Source of the DNA: Hyphomicrobiales bacterium
GTDB lineage: Bacteria > Pseudomonadota > Alphaproteobacteria > Rhizobiales > Rhizobiaceae
Assembly: GCA_900471525.1 (NCBI GenBank)
Contig: UCEZ01000049.1
Coordinates: 1 to 64,000, forward strand
Length of the DNA stretch: 64,000 bases
Reading direction: 5' to 3'
Made by a program: the position numbers and the translations under genes. This document shows, piece after piece, positions 1 to 9,897 of the stretch. The notes beneath the pieces are model-generated. The model saw only the letters and a program-made list of their open reading frames with translations. It was not told where the DNA came from and ran no database searches. Positions within the stretch are counted from its first letter, which is position 1. Each line of letters begins with the position of its first letter.

Positions 1-289
1 CTGACGTTCGCGGTCTCCTTGTCGAAGACCCCGAGGCTTTGCGTGGAGCGCCAGCCCTGCCTCGCCGCAAACGTCTTGCGGTGCATCCGTGACAGGACGC
101 CATGATCATGACACGGGATTTCAGGACGGAGATTTGCGGGGATGATTTCTGGAGGAAGATGGGTCTCGTCGCAGACCGGAGAGGTTGCAAAGAACAGTCT
201 CGGCAGCATTTGCGAAGCGTTATTCCGCTTTGCGCCAACAGCAGCCATCGATCAGATAAGCGTCCATCATGGAATCGAATTTTCCGACG
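1..289. other. Left edge, no confident gene
   Basis: No gene can be supported here. One short open frame on the plus strand runs in from the left edge and stops at 90-92; it could be the last 29 codons of a gene lying outside the window, but it matches no family I recognise. A frame starting on the minus strand at position 86 also stays open to the edge, without a ribosome binding site. A 101-codon plus-strand frame from 102 overlaps the end of the restriction gene and looks like chance. Confidence 0.4.
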
Positions 290-1294
290 CTATTGGGCGG
301 GTGATATTTTAAAATCGATTAGCCATTTAAGTTTCGTTTTATCACCGGAAACATACTCAGAAATTGAAATTGCTAGTTCATTTACGTGTCGGAGCGGAAC
401 GACGTAATCAAATACATTCGCCATTATACGTAAAGTTTCGGAAGTCCAATCTCCATCTACAACTAGAATCGCAAGCATTTCTCGATGTCTTCCCTTCCAA
501 TTTATGGCAGAGAACATCTTGTCCTTTGCATACAGAGAGGCATGTCGAGAAGAAGACTTGCGCACTTCTATAAATGCTAATGGGTTCTTTTCATCAGGGA
601 CAACAAAGTCGGCGCGTATGTCATAGACAACGCCCGCTAGATTAGCATATTCGTTTTCACGCTTAAATGCTACTTTAGCGCGTATCAATGCGCTTTCAAC
701 GATTGATTCCAGCATGACACGTCCAATAAGATCGCGCACAATTCCTTCCAAGGTGGATTCAAGCCTCTGTAAAATTTCGCCTTCGCGAATGTTTTGAGGG
801 TCCACTCTTTGAGTTAATACTTCTGCCAACCGTTTCGATGCCGGAACCGATATATTATTGTCGGAAACGCCGCCTATTTGTTTGATCAAAGCGGCTTTAC
901 TGAATATCCCAGCTAGATGCTGGAGTAGTGGTAACGTATGGGGGTTCGCCTTAATAAAGTCGGGTTTCCACACAGTAAATCCGTCTGTTCCAGCTTTGAT
1001 TTCCTCAAGGTAGCGAACGCCAGCTCCACGAATATTTGCATAAACGCCTGCAGTAATTCCTGCTTCGACATCAAGCGGAACTGCGCGACGTCGTTCCCAT
1101 TCAAGCACCACCGCTTTTGGTGATGTGTCTTGTGTTGATGAATTGATGCCGGCAAGGAGGATTACGGCTTTCCTGACAGTATCAATTGCCTCTTCTGAAA
1201 CGTCCGTAAAACCGTTAGTTGCATCGGCAAAGACAAGGTAATCCGAGATGCAGCTTCGAATTTCAGCATCGGCGAGCTGGTATAAAGTGTGCAT
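290..1294 (-). CDS. Putative type II restriction endonuclease, partner of the adjacent methyltransferase
   Basis: The 334-residue protein is encoded directly behind a DNA methyltransferase, and the two genes overlap by one base (TAATG) at 1294, so translation is probably coupled. I do not recognise the exact family. About residues 228-248 contain an aspartate-bearing strand, DFVVPD, then FIEVRK, which resembles the D...ExK core of PD-(D/E)xK nucleases with the lysine displaced by one residue. The rest looks alpha-helical. The inferred role is to cleave DNA at the site the neighbour methylates. Base composition is clearly more AT-rich than the pyrG side, consistent with acquisition by transfer. 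The nuclease role rests mainly on gene pairing; a regulatory or DNA-binding partner cannot be excluded. Confidence 0.6.
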   Translation of the reverse strand: MHTLYQLADAEIRSCISDYLVFADATNGFTDVSEEAIDTVRKAVILLAGINSSTQDTSPKAVVLEWERRRAVPLDVEAGITAGVYANIRGAGVRYLEEIKAGTDGFTVWKPDFIKANPHTLPLLQHLAGIFSKAALIKQIGGVSDNNISVPASKRLAEVLTQRVDPQNIREGEILQRLESTLEGIVRDLIGRVMLESIVESALIRAKVAFKRENEYANLAGVVYDIRADFVVPDEKNPLAFIEVRKSSSRHASLYAKDKMFSAINWKGRHREMLAILVVDGDWTSETLRIMANVFDYVVPLRHVNELAISISEYVSGDKTKLKWLIDFKISPAQ

Positions 1295-2646
1295 TACGCG
1301 ACCCCAAAAATGTAGTATTCGCCGAGACCTTCATCAGACCCAGCCCTTTTATCTAAAATCCATCGGTGCCCCCGAGGGCGTATCATTTCGCATTGAACGT
1401 TCTGAAAGCCAATCTCGATCATGATTTCGGCGAGCCATTGGGGTGCAGGAATATGAACACCGTAAAGTGCTGCGTCTGACACCATCATGTGAAATGGAGC
1501 ACCCGTTTTTAGAGTGCGGTATGTTTCAGCCAGTACCTTTTTCATTTGGCTCAGGTACGGATATACTAGGAAGTCGTATTCCTTTTTTCCTGCTTTTTCT
1601 TTGCGGCGGGCTATGAGTGTCATAACTGCCTCATCCGCCGCTTGCCGGACAGAAATTGGCAAGCTGTCGCGATAATGTTGCTGCAGAGGTTTGTGGCCTT
1701 TGAGCGCAGTCGTCGTGTTTACGATAAGTCGGGATCGCACCTTATTAGAAATATCCGACCAAGACGATGCCATCTGCCAAAAGTACAAATACATTCTGGT
1801 CATTTCGGCAAAATCGAAATTGTTCAGATAAGGCGGCGAGGTCACCACTATATCTATTGAGCTGTCCGCTAGCTCCGCCATCGATTCAGATGAACGCGCA
1901 TATATCTGAATATCCGTCCCGGTGTTGGTAGCATCAACTTGATCCGACAAGAGAATAGACATTACTCGGTCTAAAGCAGCTTCAGGCGATAGCGGCTTCT
2001 TTGAAGAGGTCGGGGCTTTGTAAATACCGTCTGTAGCTGCAGAACAGCAATGATCCAAAATTCTAGATAAGATAAGTATTGCCAACGGGTTTTTCGAAAG
2101 GCCATCATTCTCAAGCTCAACCCTCGCAGAATTGAGAGCCGAAAGCGCCTTCGGCTCAACTAATTTGCTCAAAAATGCAATCGCGGAATCAGACAGTGGA
2201 GAATGCTCGGTTGGTTGATCTCCAATTCCACGTTCAATTGCAGCTTGAATTCCAGGAAGATCAGACCAGTAATACGCGCTATTCGCTTTCGCTTCGCTTA
2301 TAACCGCAAAAAATGGATGGGGATCATAGGCGGTAGCTGAAATGCCCATAAGACGTGCAGCCACTGGCGCCGTCCCACAGCCGGAAAACGGGTCAAGCAG
2401 CCGCATCTCTCGGTGAGGCACTCTTCCGGTCATTTCCACGCAAGCATTTACAAGCTCAGGAGAAAATCCCGCAATGAAATTGAACCACCTATGGACGGCA
2501 TGTCCACGGGTGGTCGTGTTGGTTGGTAGACGCTCTACCGCGACAGCTTTAAACGAGGTGTCTCGAAGAGTTTTAAGAGTTGATAGCACGGGTCGAACCA
2601 ATTTCGGGAATGCCCTATGATAAAGGGTTTTCGCTGCAGTGAGCAT
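1294..2646 (-). CDS. DNA methyltransferase of a type II restriction-modification system
   Basis: SAM-dependent DNA methyltransferase of 450 residues. Residues 85-92 hold the SAM-binding motif I, DPFSGCGT. The catalytic motif IV, TSPPYLNN, lies near residue 270, so the roughly 180-residue segment between them probably contains the target-recognition domain (alpha-class order). SPPY points to amino methylation, either N4-cytosine or N6-adenine. The start codon has no clear Shine-Dalgarno sequence and sits inside a perfect inverted repeat (2643-2662), which suggests self-regulation or a near-leaderless message. It is followed with a one-base overlap by the presumed endonuclease. AT-richer composition than the flanking core genes indicates lateral acquisition. 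Confidence 0.88.
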   Translation of the reverse strand: MLTAAKTLYHRAFPKLVRPVLSTLKTLRDTSFKAVAVERLPTNTTTRGHAVHRWFNFIAGFSPELVNACVEMTGRVPHREMRLLDPFSGCGTAPVAARLMGISATAYDPHPFFAVISEAKANSAYYWSDLPGIQAAIERGIGDQPTEHSPLSDSAIAFLSKLVEPKALSALNSARVELENDGLSKNPLAILILSRILDHCCSAATDGIYKAPTSSKKPLSPEAALDRVMSILLSDQVDATNTGTDIQIYARSSESMAELADSSIDIVVTSPPYLNNFDFAEMTRMYLYFWQMASSWSDISNKVRSRLIVNTTTALKGHKPLQQHYRDSLPISVRQAADEAVMTLIARRKEKAGKKEYDFLVYPYLSQMKKVLAETYRTLKTGAPFHMMVSDAALYGVHIPAPQWLAEIMIEIGFQNVQCEMIRPRGHRWILDKRAGSDEGLGEYYIFGVA

Positions 2647-2662
2647 AAATCAAGGTTTATGC
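2643..2662. promoter_or_regulatory. Inverted repeat over the methyltransferase start codon
   Basis: Perfect 7-base arms, GCATAAA and TTTATGC, are separated by 6 bases. The methyltransferase ATG (complement of 2644-2646) lies within one arm. Solitary methyltransferases and C-proteins often bind such sites to limit their own synthesis; that role is inferred here from position only. Confidence 0.45.
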
Positions 2663-2849
2663 ACCGTTTTTTCGATTGTGAAATTTCAATAGCTTGCATG
2701 GTTGCAAAAGTCAGATGCAATTTCGACATCCGCTTTGGGCCGATTGCGGACCAGTCAAATATTTAAATGACCGCTTGGGCGCAAATTTCCCCTATCAAAA
2801 ATCTATACTCGCAGCGATAGCCCCCCAAGCAGCCTTTACGTGCCAGCAA

Positions 2850-2883
2850 AAACCCGCCTGCAATGGTTGATTGCAAGCGGGTT
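2850..2883 (-). terminator. Rho-independent terminator of pyrG
   Basis: Arms 2851-2864 and 2870-2883 form a 14-base stem with one mismatch and a five-base loop. Read on the minus strand it is followed by a T run (GGGTTTTTGC). It lies about 30 bases beyond the pyrG stop codon. Confidence 0.85.
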
Positions 2884-2914
2884 CGGTCTTCAGCGAATCG
2901 GTCATCCGCACTCC

Positions 2915-4612
<1,698 letters not shown>

Positions 4613-4644
4613 TCAAAAGGTTCAGGCGGCGGAATTCAAACAAA

Positions 4645-4675
4645 AGAAAACCGGCGGAAGACTGGCTTCCGCCGG
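4645..4675 (-). terminator. Rho-independent terminator of secG
   Basis: A perfect 10-base stem (4651-4660 with 4666-4675) with a five-base loop is followed on the minus strand by TTTTCTTTTG. It lies about 20 bases after the secG stop and separates secG from pyrG transcription. Confidence 0.85.
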
Positions 4676-4696
4676 CGATTATATCTGCGTTTGGCC

Positions 4697-5167
4697 TTAC
4701 TGGCCGCTTGGGACTTCCGAACCGGATGTCGCCGGCTTTGTCTCGGTCGTCGAAGGCGTCTGGGTCGCAGGCGTCTCGGTCTGCGTAGCAGGCGTCTGCG
4801 TGGTGGTCGCCGGGGTCTGGGTATTGGTGCCGGACTGTGCAGGGGTCTCGCCTGCGGGCGGGGTGGTGGTGCCACCGAGCGAATCAAGGACACCCTTGCC
4901 GTTGTTGGTCGTGCCGGGGATACGGTCGAGGACGTCGGTCGCATTCGGCTGGTAGCGGGACAGAATGCCCATGCCGAGCGCCAGAACGAAGAACAGAGCT
5001 GCAAGGATTGCAGTGGTGCGGGTCAGCGCATTGGCCGTGCCGCGCGCGGACATGAAGCCCGAACCGCCGCCGATGCCAAGGCCGCCGCCTTCGGAACGCT
5101 GAATGAGCACAACGCCGATCAGCGCCAGCACAACCATGAGATAGATGACAAGCAATACGGTCTGCAT
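4697..5167 (-). CDS. secG: Preprotein translocase subunit SecG
   Basis: Small inner-membrane subunit of the SecYEG protein-export channel. The first 75 residues carry the family pattern: a transmembrane helix from MQTVLLVIY, the conserved loop IQRSEGGGLGIGGG, SARGTANALTRTTA, and a second helix. The remaining 80 residues are a low-complexity tail rich in Thr, Pro, Gln and Ala, longer than in enterobacterial SecG but usual in rhizobia. The start at 5167 was chosen because the family begins with this Met; a 38-codon upstream extension is not SecG-like. It lies between tpiA and pyrG with its own terminator. Confidence 0.96.
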   Translation of the reverse strand: MQTVLLVIYLMVVLALIGVVLIQRSEGGGLGIGGGSGFMSARGTANALTRTTAILAALFFVLALGMGILSRYQPNATDVLDRIPGTTNNGKGVLDSLGGTTTPPAGETPAQSGTNTQTPATTTQTPATQTETPATQTPSTTETKPATSGSEVPSGQ

Positions 5168-5377
5168 TTTGTCCAGTCCTGCCTTAGACCACGCTTCGTC
5201 CGGCTTCGGGGAAAGCCAAAGATCAGCCACGCGATCGAGTGATCGTCCGGCATGGGAGACGCAACAACATTGCCAAGGCACGTTTCAGCGTCCGCTCCAC
5301 GCGGCAAAGATTAGTGTTGGCGGCTGCATATACCAAGCCACCGCCTATTAAAAGCCCCTACCCGTCTCGCGACAGAG

Positions 5378-6148
5378 TTAGGCCGTCAATTCTTCATACG
5401 CCCGGTAGATGGCGAGGAAGTCGTCGGCTTTCAAGCTCGCGCCGCCAATCAGCGCACCATCGACATTGGCGACCCCCATCAGTTCGCGGGCATTGCCGGG
5501 CTTGACCGACCCACCGTAGAGAATGCGCATCTTGCCGCCTTCCGCACCGAAGCGGGCGACGAGCTCGGAACGCTGGAAAGCATGGGCTTCCTCGACATCG
5601 GCAGCCGTCGGCGTCAGTCCGGTGCCGATCGCCCAGACAGGCTCATAGGCGATGACGGTGTTTTCAGCGGTTGCATTATCGGGAATCGACCCGGCCAGCT
5701 GCCGTTTCAGGACGTCCAGCGTTTGGCCCACCTTGCGCTCGTCGCCGGTCTCGCCGATGCAGATGATGGCAATCAGATCGGCGGCATAGGCGGCTTCGGC
5801 CTTGGCACGAACCAGAGCATCGGTCTCGGCGTGGTCGGTGCGACGCTCGGAATGGCCGACGATGACATGGGTGCCGAAGCAATCCGCGATCATTTCAGCG
5901 GACACATCGCCGGTATGAGCGCCGGACACTTTCTCGTGGCAATCCTGTGCGCCGATCAACAGCGGGCTGTCGTCGCACAGCGCGGTCGCAACATAGAGCA
6001 ACGTCGCCGGCGGGCAGATCAGCGTCTCGACCTTCTCCGAGAGGCTTCCCTTGACGCCTTCCGCCATCGCCTTGATCTGGTCGAGCGAAGCCCGCAGACC
6101 ATTCATTTTCCAGTTTCCGGCAACAAGCGGGCGTACGTCGGGCGTCAT
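5378..6148 (-). CDS. tpiA: Triosephosphate isomerase
   Basis: Interconverts dihydroxyacetone phosphate and glyceraldehyde 3-phosphate in glycolysis and gluconeogenesis. At 256 residues it has the standard single TIM-barrel length. Visible hallmarks are the N-terminal substrate lysine in AGNWKMNG, the catalytic histidine in IVGHSERR, the catalytic glutamate in [10 protein letters not shown] and the phosphate-binding GGSVKPGN. It is read in the same direction as secG, about 210 bases upstream of it, and divergently from the cytochrome b561 gene. Confidence 0.99.
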   Translation of the reverse strand: MTPDVRPLVAGNWKMNGLRASLDQIKAMAEGVKGSLSEKVETLICPPATLLYVATALCDDSPLLIGAQDCHEKVSGAHTGDVSAEMIADCFGTHVIVGHSERRTDHAETDALVRAKAEAAYAADLIAIICIGETGDERKVGQTLDVLKRQLAGSIPDNATAENTVIAYEPVWAIGTGLTPTAADVEEAHAFQRSELVARFGAEGGKMRILYGGSVKPGNARELMGVANVDGALIGGASLKADDFLAIYRAYEELTA

Positions 6149-6317
6149 GTCGTCTCCTCAAGGGTGTTGTCCTTTTCCCGGCAAAGGCCCTAGCAAATAA
6201 GCCGGACAAAGAAAAGCGCGTCCGGCAGCAGCCATCGCGAAACCGTGAGGGACTAAATGCTTGTTCAAACGCGTCCAAGCGAGAATGATTTGTTCCGAAC
6301 CTACCGGGGAGACCTTC

Positions 6318-6884
6318 ATGCTGCGCAACAGGCGGGACGCTTTTGGATGGGGCACGATCGCCCTGCACTGGACCATTGCTCTTCTCATCATCGGACTGAT
6401 CGTGCTTGGCTATGCCATGACCCGGCCGAATATCGATCCGGCGCTGCAATTCGACCTCTACCAGTGGCACAAGTCATTCGGTTTCACGGCTTTGGCTCTC
6501 TCCGTCATCCGCGTCATCTGGTGGCTGGCGAACAAACATCCGGCGCCGGTTGCCGGCCTCTCCACGCTGGAGAAACGCGCAAGCGCCATCACCCACCGGC
6601 TGCTCATCGGCTTGACCATCGCCGTGCCGTTGGCCGGCTGGGCGTTGGCCTCGACCTCGACGCTGGGTATCCCGACCTTTTTCTTCAACCGTTTTGTCAT
6701 TCCGCATCTGCCGATGGAAAAATCAGCTGGTGCTGAGGCGTTCTGGACAGACATGCACGCAATCCTTGCCTACAGCCTGGCGGGTCTCGTTCTGCTGCAC
6801 GCAAGTGCTGCCTTCCACCACCATTTCCTGCGGCGGGACACTGTCCTGATGCGGATGCTGCGAAGCGAACGGCACGAAAGCTAG
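6318..6884 (+). CDS. Cytochrome b561 family protein
   Basis: Inner-membrane b-type cytochrome of 188 residues with four predicted transmembrane helices. Candidate haem ligands are the histidines in ALHWTIA (helix 1), YQWHKSFGF (helix 2), and HAILAYSLAGLVLLHA (helix 4). Such proteins pass electrons between the quinone pool and periplasmic partners. The start at 6318 follows a GGGGA site at 6306-6310; an upstream in-frame Met has no such site. The next gene encodes a periplasmic YceI protein that may bind a quinone or other lipid, a pairing often seen with b561 proteins, so the two probably form an operon. Confidence 0.92.
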   Translation: MLRNRRDAFGWGTIALHWTIALLIIGLIVLGYAMTRPNIDPALQFDLYQWHKSFGFTALALSVIRVIWWLANKHPAPVAGLSTLEKRASAITHRLLIGLTIAVPLAGWALASTSTLGIPTFFFNRFVIPHLPMEKSAGAEAFWTDMHAILAYSLAGLVLLHASAAFHHHFLRRDTVLMRMLRSERHES

Positions 6885-6946
6885 GAATATTCCAGCCGCA
6901 TCCTGCGTCAAACGGAATGCAAACCAAGCACCGGGAAGGTCCGCAC

Positions 6947-7543
6947 ATGTCCATAGTCAGTTTCAGATTCGTCACCGCGGCGTCGATGACGCTTGCAAGC
7001 TTCGCACTCTACGCTTCCGCGTCTGAGGCGAAAGCACCGTCCCTCGACGACGCGGCAGGCCGTTATGACATCGACAGCTCTTCGCAGATCAATTTCTCGG
7101 TCGACCAGGTCGGCGGCGGCGGCATTTCCGGAAAATTCGGCAAGTTTTCCGGCACCTTTCAGCTGGATGGGGGGAATATCGGCCGGTCTGTTGTCCAATT
7201 CGCGCTCTTCCCCGAAACGGTACAGACAGGGGAACCCCGCATCGAGAATTTCCTGCGTTCCAGCGCCATCTTCGATACGGCGAACCACCCGAAAATCACC
7301 TTCCGATCGACGAAGATCACCCAGACGGGCGAGGATACAGCCGAGATCGAGGGCAATCTGACTGCGAAAGGCACCACCAGAACCGAGCATTTCGAAGCGA
7401 AGCTGACAAAATGGAACCGGAATGTCATCAGCTTTCACATCCAGGGCGGCGTCTATCGGACCCGCTACGACATGTCTGCGGGAATCCCGGTCTATTCCAA
7501 CATCGTGCAGTTCGACATGATCGTGAACGGACAAAAGCACTAA
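6947..7543 (+). CDS. YceI family periplasmic protein
   Basis: A 198-residue secreted protein with a signal peptide of about 26 residues (hydrophobic run, then ASASEA). The mature part matches YceI, a lipocalin-like beta-barrel that binds polyprenyl chains: an early YDIDSSSQINFSVD segment, the central NHPKITFRSTKI and the late IVQFDMIVNG strand. The start is set at 6947, 7 bases after GGGAAGG; a Met ten codons upstream is possible. It sits 62 bases behind cytochrome b561, suggesting a redox or isoprenoid-quinone-related task. The exact ligand is unknown. Confidence 0.92.
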   Translation: MSIVSFRFVTAASMTLASFALYASASEAKAPSLDDAAGRYDIDSSSQINFSVDQVGGGGISGKFGKFSGTFQLDGGNIGRSVVQFALFPETVQTGEPRIENFLRSSAIFDTANHPKITFRSTKITQTGEDTAEIEGNLTAKGTTRTEHFEAKLTKWNRNVISFHIQGGVYRTRYDMSAGIPVYSNIVQFDMIVNGQKH

Positions 7544-7622
7544 TACCACGTCAAGCCGTTAAACGTCTCTTTCATCCTGCGCCCGCCGTTGCATACGGCG
7601 GGATTCGCACCAGTCGCAGAAC

Positions 7623-7638
7623 TGTTACGATGGTAACA
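7623..7638. promoter_or_regulatory. Perfect 6-4-6 inverted repeat upstream of the ompA-like gene
   Basis: TGTTAC-GATG-GTAACA lies about 150 bases upstream of the OmpA-like start in a 243-base intergenic region that also holds an 8-base stem at 7582-7602. The symmetry suits a dimeric regulator; no regulator is identified. Confidence 0.3.
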
Positions 7639-7786
7639 TGCGGACGACCCCATCAACCATCATAATGCGCTGAGATTACGGGCCTTCCCCGACGGGGAAT
7701 TGACGAGGTATAAATGCTCTCCTACTCTTCGTGAGCACTGCGCATTATTCACTTGTTTCATGGCCCGGAAAATTCGGGGCGGTCAG

Positions 7787-8335
7787 ATGCAGTATAATTT
7801 TCTCAATGTCCTCGTTTTATTTCTCAGCGTTCTTCCAGCGGTCGCGAGCGCTCAGGAGGTATTGACCACGGCTACGCCGGGCCTTCTGGTGCGCTCGCTC
7901 AATCCCGAGCTGGTGCAAAAGGAAAAAACGCGCGGGTTGAAGATTGTCAGCGCCAAGGATCTGGAGACGATCAACAGTTACGGAGACAAGCTCGCAGCAA
8001 CGGTCAATCTCGCGGTCAACTTTCATTTCGGCTCGGCCGAACTGACGCCGCAGGCACAGCGCCTGCTCGACAACGTCGGTAAAGCGCTCCAATCGAAGGA
8101 CCTCGCATCCTATCGTTTCGTGATCGGCGGCCATACCGATGCGACCGGAACGGACAGCGACAATCTCGAACTCAGCCGCGCGCGGGCCGCCTCGACGACG
8201 CAGTATCTGCTCACCCAATACAAGATCGATCCGAGCCGGCTGGTCTTGCGCGCATTCGGCGAGAAAGCCCTGCTGTTCCCGGCCGACCCCGAGGATGGCC
8301 GCAATCGCAGGGTCGAGATATCCACACTGAAGTAA
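7787..8335 (+). CDS. OmpA-family outer-membrane/peptidoglycan-binding protein
   Basis: A 182-residue protein with an N-terminal signal peptide (MQYNFLNV start, cleavage near AVASAQE) and a C-terminal OmpA domain from about residue 70. The peptidoglycan-binding signature is visible: NFHFGSAELTPQAQRLLDNV, then GHTDATGTDSDNLELSRARA and the closing NRRVEI. It probably tethers the outer membrane to the cell wall. There is no N-terminal beta-barrel, and no lipobox Cys follows the signal peptide. The start at 7787 was chosen for the signal peptide and a preceding GGGGCGG; upstream codons in frame look non-coding. Confidence 0.9.
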   Translation: MQYNFLNVLVLFLSVLPAVASAQEVLTTATPGLLVRSLNPELVQKEKTRGLKIVSAKDLETINSYGDKLAATVNLAVNFHFGSAELTPQAQRLLDNVGKALQSKDLASYRFVIGGHTDATGTDSDNLELSRARAASTTQYLLTQYKIDPSRLVLRAFGEKALLFPADPEDGRNRRVEISTLK

Positions 8336-8380
8336 TATTGCCCGCCTTGAAGAAGGTATGGGCACCACGCAGGAACTAAA

Positions 8381-8418
8381 AAGGGCACGACGTTCAAAAC
8401 GCCGTGCCCTTGGTTTAT
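8381..8418 (-). terminator. Terminator of the aminopentose-type operon
   Basis: A 14-base stem (8381-8394 with 8398-8411, one G-T pair on the minus strand) and a 3-base loop is followed on the minus strand by TTTTTAG. It closes the operon 8429-14201 and may also stop the convergent ompA-like message. Confidence 0.8.
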
Positions 8419-8428
8419 TTTCAGACGA

Positions 8429-9880
8429 TCAGCCGATCTGGCTGCCGACGAAATCCTTGACGATGCGGATGATGCCGCGACCGAGAAGATCGTCCAGCGC
8501 ATCAACGAACTGGTCGACATGCTGGCGTTCGCAGATCAGCGGCGGCTCGAGCCGGATGACGTTGCGATTGTATTCGGTGAAGGCAACGAGTGTGTCGTAG
8601 TCGCGCAGAAGAAGCGCGCCGATAAAGCCGGACAGCGAACCCTTCAGCTTGTCGTCGAGAACAGATACGACCGGGCGCAGCACCATCGGCAGGGTCTGGC
8701 TGAAATCCTGGAATTCCAGGCCGACCATCAGGCCTTGGCCGCGAACGTCCTTGATGATCTTCGGATATTTCGCCTTCAGCGCATTCAGTCGTTCGAGCAG
8801 ATAGTCGCCCTGAACCGCAGCATTCTCGATCAGGTCCTCGTCATACATGATGTTGAGGCCCTCGATCGCCGTGATGCAGGCCTCGCCGATGCCGCCGAAT
8901 GTGGCGTGCGCGTGGATCATCGCCGTGTTCTTGGTGCCATAGGCCTTCATGTAGACATCGCGTTTGGCGATCATAGCCGCCATGGCTGACTTGCCGCCGC
9001 CGAGCGATTTTGCGAGCGCCGTCACATCCGGAACGACGCCGGCATGTTCGAAGGCGAAGAAGCGGCCGGACCGGCCCATGCCGCACTGAACCTCGTCAGC
9101 GACCCAGATGACGCCGTGCTTGTCGCAGAGCGCGCGCACCTCACGCCAGAACTCCGGCGATGCCTGGACAATGCCGCCGCCGCCCTGGATGGTTTCGAGG
9201 ACCAGCACACCGATCGTCGGATCACGTTCGAAGGCGTTCCGGATTGCATCGATATCGCCGAACGGAACCTTGACGTTGTTATCGAGGAGCTTGAACTCGC
9301 CGCGATAGAGCGGACCGTCGGTGATCGACAGGACGCCCTTGGTCTTTCCGTGGAAGGAATTCTCGGCATAGACGATCCGCGGGCGCTTCGGGCCAGCCGC
9401 GCGCTCGGCAACCTTGAGGGCGGCTTCCATGGCTTCCGAACCGGAGGAGCCGAGGAAGACCATATCGAGATCGCCGGGGGCGATCGTCGCAAGGTTCTTG
9501 GCCAGCGCTGCTGCGTATTGGCTCAGGAATGCAATCGCGATCTCGTGGCGGTTTTCGTCCTGGAATTTTTTGCGCGCCGAAAGGATGCGCGGGTGATTAT
9601 GGCCGAAGGCGAGCGAGCCGAAACCACCGAAGAAATCGAGGATTTTGCGGCCGTTCTGGTCGGTGTAATACATGCCCTCGGCGCTTTCGACCTTCACCTT
9701 GTTGAAGCCCAGCAGCTTCATGAAATGAAGCTGGCCGGGGTTCAGGTGATCCTTGAACAGCGTCGTCATGTCGGCAAGGCTCATGGCCTTGGCCTGCTCG
9801 ACGGTGATCAGATCTGGCTTTTTGATGCCGCCATCAAGGGCGGGCGCGTCGATGGTGACGCGAGCTGGCTTATCGAGCAT
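8429..9880 (-). CDS. Class III PLP-dependent aminotransferase
   Basis: A 483-residue transaminase of the ornithine/omega-amino-acid class. Visible features are the GSSGSEAMEAA phosphate loop, the cofactor aspartate in VADEVQCGMG and the probable PLP lysine in LAKSLGGG (residue 291). It is the last gene of the five-gene operon and overlaps or abuts the SDR gene. An ATG at 9901 overlaps the SDR stop (ATGA), but the ATG at 9880 has a better AGGGG site and is preferred. In this context it could aminate a keto-sugar linked to a polyprenyl phosphate, or supply an amine for a later transfer; neither is shown. Resemblance to hopanoid aminotransferase HpnO was considered, but no hopanoid genes are near. 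Confidence 0.85.
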   Translation of the reverse strand: MLDKPARVTIDAPALDGGIKKPDLITVEQAKAMSLADMTTLFKDHLNPGQLHFMKLLGFNKVKVESAEGMYYTDQNGRKILDFFGGFGSLAFGHNHPRILSARKKFQDENRHEIAIAFLSQYAAALAKNLATIAPGDLDMVFLGSSGSEAMEAALKVAERAAGPKRPRIVYAENSFHGKTKGVLSITDGPLYRGEFKLLDNNVKVPFGDIDAIRNAFERDPTIGVLVLETIQGGGGIVQASPEFWREVRALCDKHGVIWVADEVQCGMGRSGRFFAFEHAGVVPDVTALAKSLGGGKSAMAAMIAKRDVYMKAYGTKNTAMIHAHATFGGIGEACITAIEGLNIMYDEDLIENAAVQGDYLLERLNALKAKYPKIIKDVRGQGLMVGLEFQDFSQTLPMVLRPVVSVLDDKLKGSLSGFIGALLLRDYDTLVAFTEYNRNVIRLEPPLICERQHVDQFVDALDDLLGRGIIRIVKDFVGSQIG

Positions 9881-9897
9881 TGTGGTGATCCCCTGGT

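Noticed and set aside
102..407. Plus-strand 101-codon open frame at the left edge
   Set aside because: No ribosome site, unlikely composition, and overlap with the endonuclease 3' end on the other strand.
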